A program made the translations under genes and the position numbers. The notes under the pieces were generated by a model that searched no databases, was not told where the DNA came from, and saw only the letters and a program-made list of their open reading frames with translations. A DNA stretch of 5,822 nt from JAGQOZ01 sp041399205 (GTDB taxonomy: Bacteria; Planctomycetota; Planctomycetia; Pirellulales; Pirellulaceae): contig JAWKTK010000054.1 of assembly GCA_041399205.1 (NCBI GenBank), forward strand, positions 1 through 5,822. Direction: 5' to 3'. Below, one piece after another: positions 5,300-5,822 of this stretch (position 1 is the stretch's first letter; the number at the start of each line of letters is the position of its first letter).

Positions 5300-5822
5300 T
5301 CATTCAATGTTCGATAAACCTAATCGCCGACGCCGGATCCAACCGAACATGGCCAATGCGGCGGTCAACCCCATCGTTGAAACAGCAGGTTCGGGCACAA
5401 GTACCCACTCGCCTATCTCGCCGTCTGTAACATACAGGGACCCAACAAGCATGCCACGATTGAACCCACCCTCGATATAAAGATCGATGTCCGTATCGGT
5501 TTCCATGTTTTGAAAAGCCTCGTTTTGAAAGGCAGGATATTGGTCTAATCCGCGATCAATAACCCACTGTTCAACGTCGACGAACCACGACGGCCGAGTC
5601 AGATCTGGATCCCATTCGACATTCAGCCAACCCCATTCCAAGTAGTTTCTTCCGCCTTCGGGTAACTGTTTGATCTCGTTAATTAGACTTATGCCTGAAT
5701 CCACTCTTACGTAGTATTCAGGATCCCACGGATCAAAAAACGTAATGCTCGCGATTGTCTCAACGGAGTCGACCGGCAGACTCGTTACTTCCACTCTCGC
5801 AACAACTCCTTTGGGAAAGGAA
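5300..5822 (-). CDS. PEP-CTERM sorting domain protein, copy B, 5'-truncated
   Basis: The last 173 residues are visible, ending with TGA at 5302-5300; the start lies beyond the window. The GTG at 5794 is internal: upstream codons read SFPKGVVAR, matching NYPQGIWAR of copy A. By eye the two proteins are about 70% identical, with a fully identical block of 28 residues covering the sorting signal (GEWVLVPEPAV through GWIRR). Copy B has five extra residues from a 15-bp tandem duplication (AFQNE-AFQN, 5507-5536). The signal peptide is expected upstream but not seen. The role is as for copy A: an exported surface protein of unknown function. Confidence 0.87.
   Translation of the reverse strand, partial: SFPKGVVARVEVTSLPVDSVETIASITFFDPWDPEYYVRVDSGISLINEIKQLPEGGRNYLEWGWLNVEWDPDLTRPSWFVDVEQWVIDRGLDQYPAFQNEAFQNMETDTDIDLYIEGGFNRGMLVGSLYVTDGEIGEWVLVPEPAVSTMGLTAALAMFGWIRRRRLGLSNIE

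Larger units (their letters stand above)
4542..5822. repeat. Tandem duplication of a PEP-CTERM gene unit (about 694 bp)
   Basis: Copy A spans 4542-5235 and copy B 5236 to beyond the window end. The offset is 694 bases at the hairpins and 674 at the stop codons, because copy A carries an extra 20 bases near its stop. Identity is very high in the non-coding tail (about 4 changes in 80 bases) and in the segment coding the sorting signal (59 bases identical, 4669-4727 / 5343-5401), and lower in the middle of the genes. Confidence 0.9.

Noticed and set aside
5792..5794. GTG as the start of PEP-CTERM copy B
   Set aside because: The codons before it align with copy A, so the gene begins outside the window.
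4542..5822. Integron cassette array
   Set aside because: The repeated units are paralogous genes, and the hairpins between them are nearly symmetric with no attC boxes. Simple tandem duplication explains them.

Overview
The window looks like a piece of a planctomycete chromosome, probably Pirellulales / Rhodopirellula-like. The grounds are a large secreted CotH-type protein with PA14-like, lamin-tail and dockerin modules, two PEP-CTERM (exosortase-sorted) proteins, scarce Shine-Dalgarno sequences, roughly 50% GC, and a 'tagcccgaagcgtgag' palindrome of a kind I recall from such genomes. The assignment is inference; no marker gene is present.

Layout: (1) 1-2681, plus strand: the 3' part of a very large secreted multidomain protein, whose start lies outside the window. 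(2) 2656-3279: a roughly 600-base gene-free stretch between convergent genes. It holds a half copy and a full copy of a palindromic repeat, then a 194-base element with 14-bp terminal inverted repeats flanked by a perfect 6-bp direct repeat. This is a MITE-like insertion, and it appears to have landed inside a small pre-existing inverted repeat. (3) 3280-4458, minus strand: a two-gene module, a DUF4160 protein followed by a DUF2442-like/HTH protein with an extra N-terminal domain, resembling a toxin-antitoxin pair. A palindromic candidate operator lies just upstream. (4) 4542-5822, minus strand: a tandem duplication of a PEP-CTERM gene unit of about 694 bp. Each unit ends in the same hairpin, and the upstream copy runs off the window.

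The large protein and the two PEP-CTERM proteins are exported, cell-surface-type products. The DUF4160/DUF2442 pair is an unrelated accessory module set between them. The best candidates for something undescribed are the MITE-like element, the unusual N-terminal domain of the 301-residue regulator, and the PEP-CTERM tandem array with a near-identical 3' end but diverged mature region.
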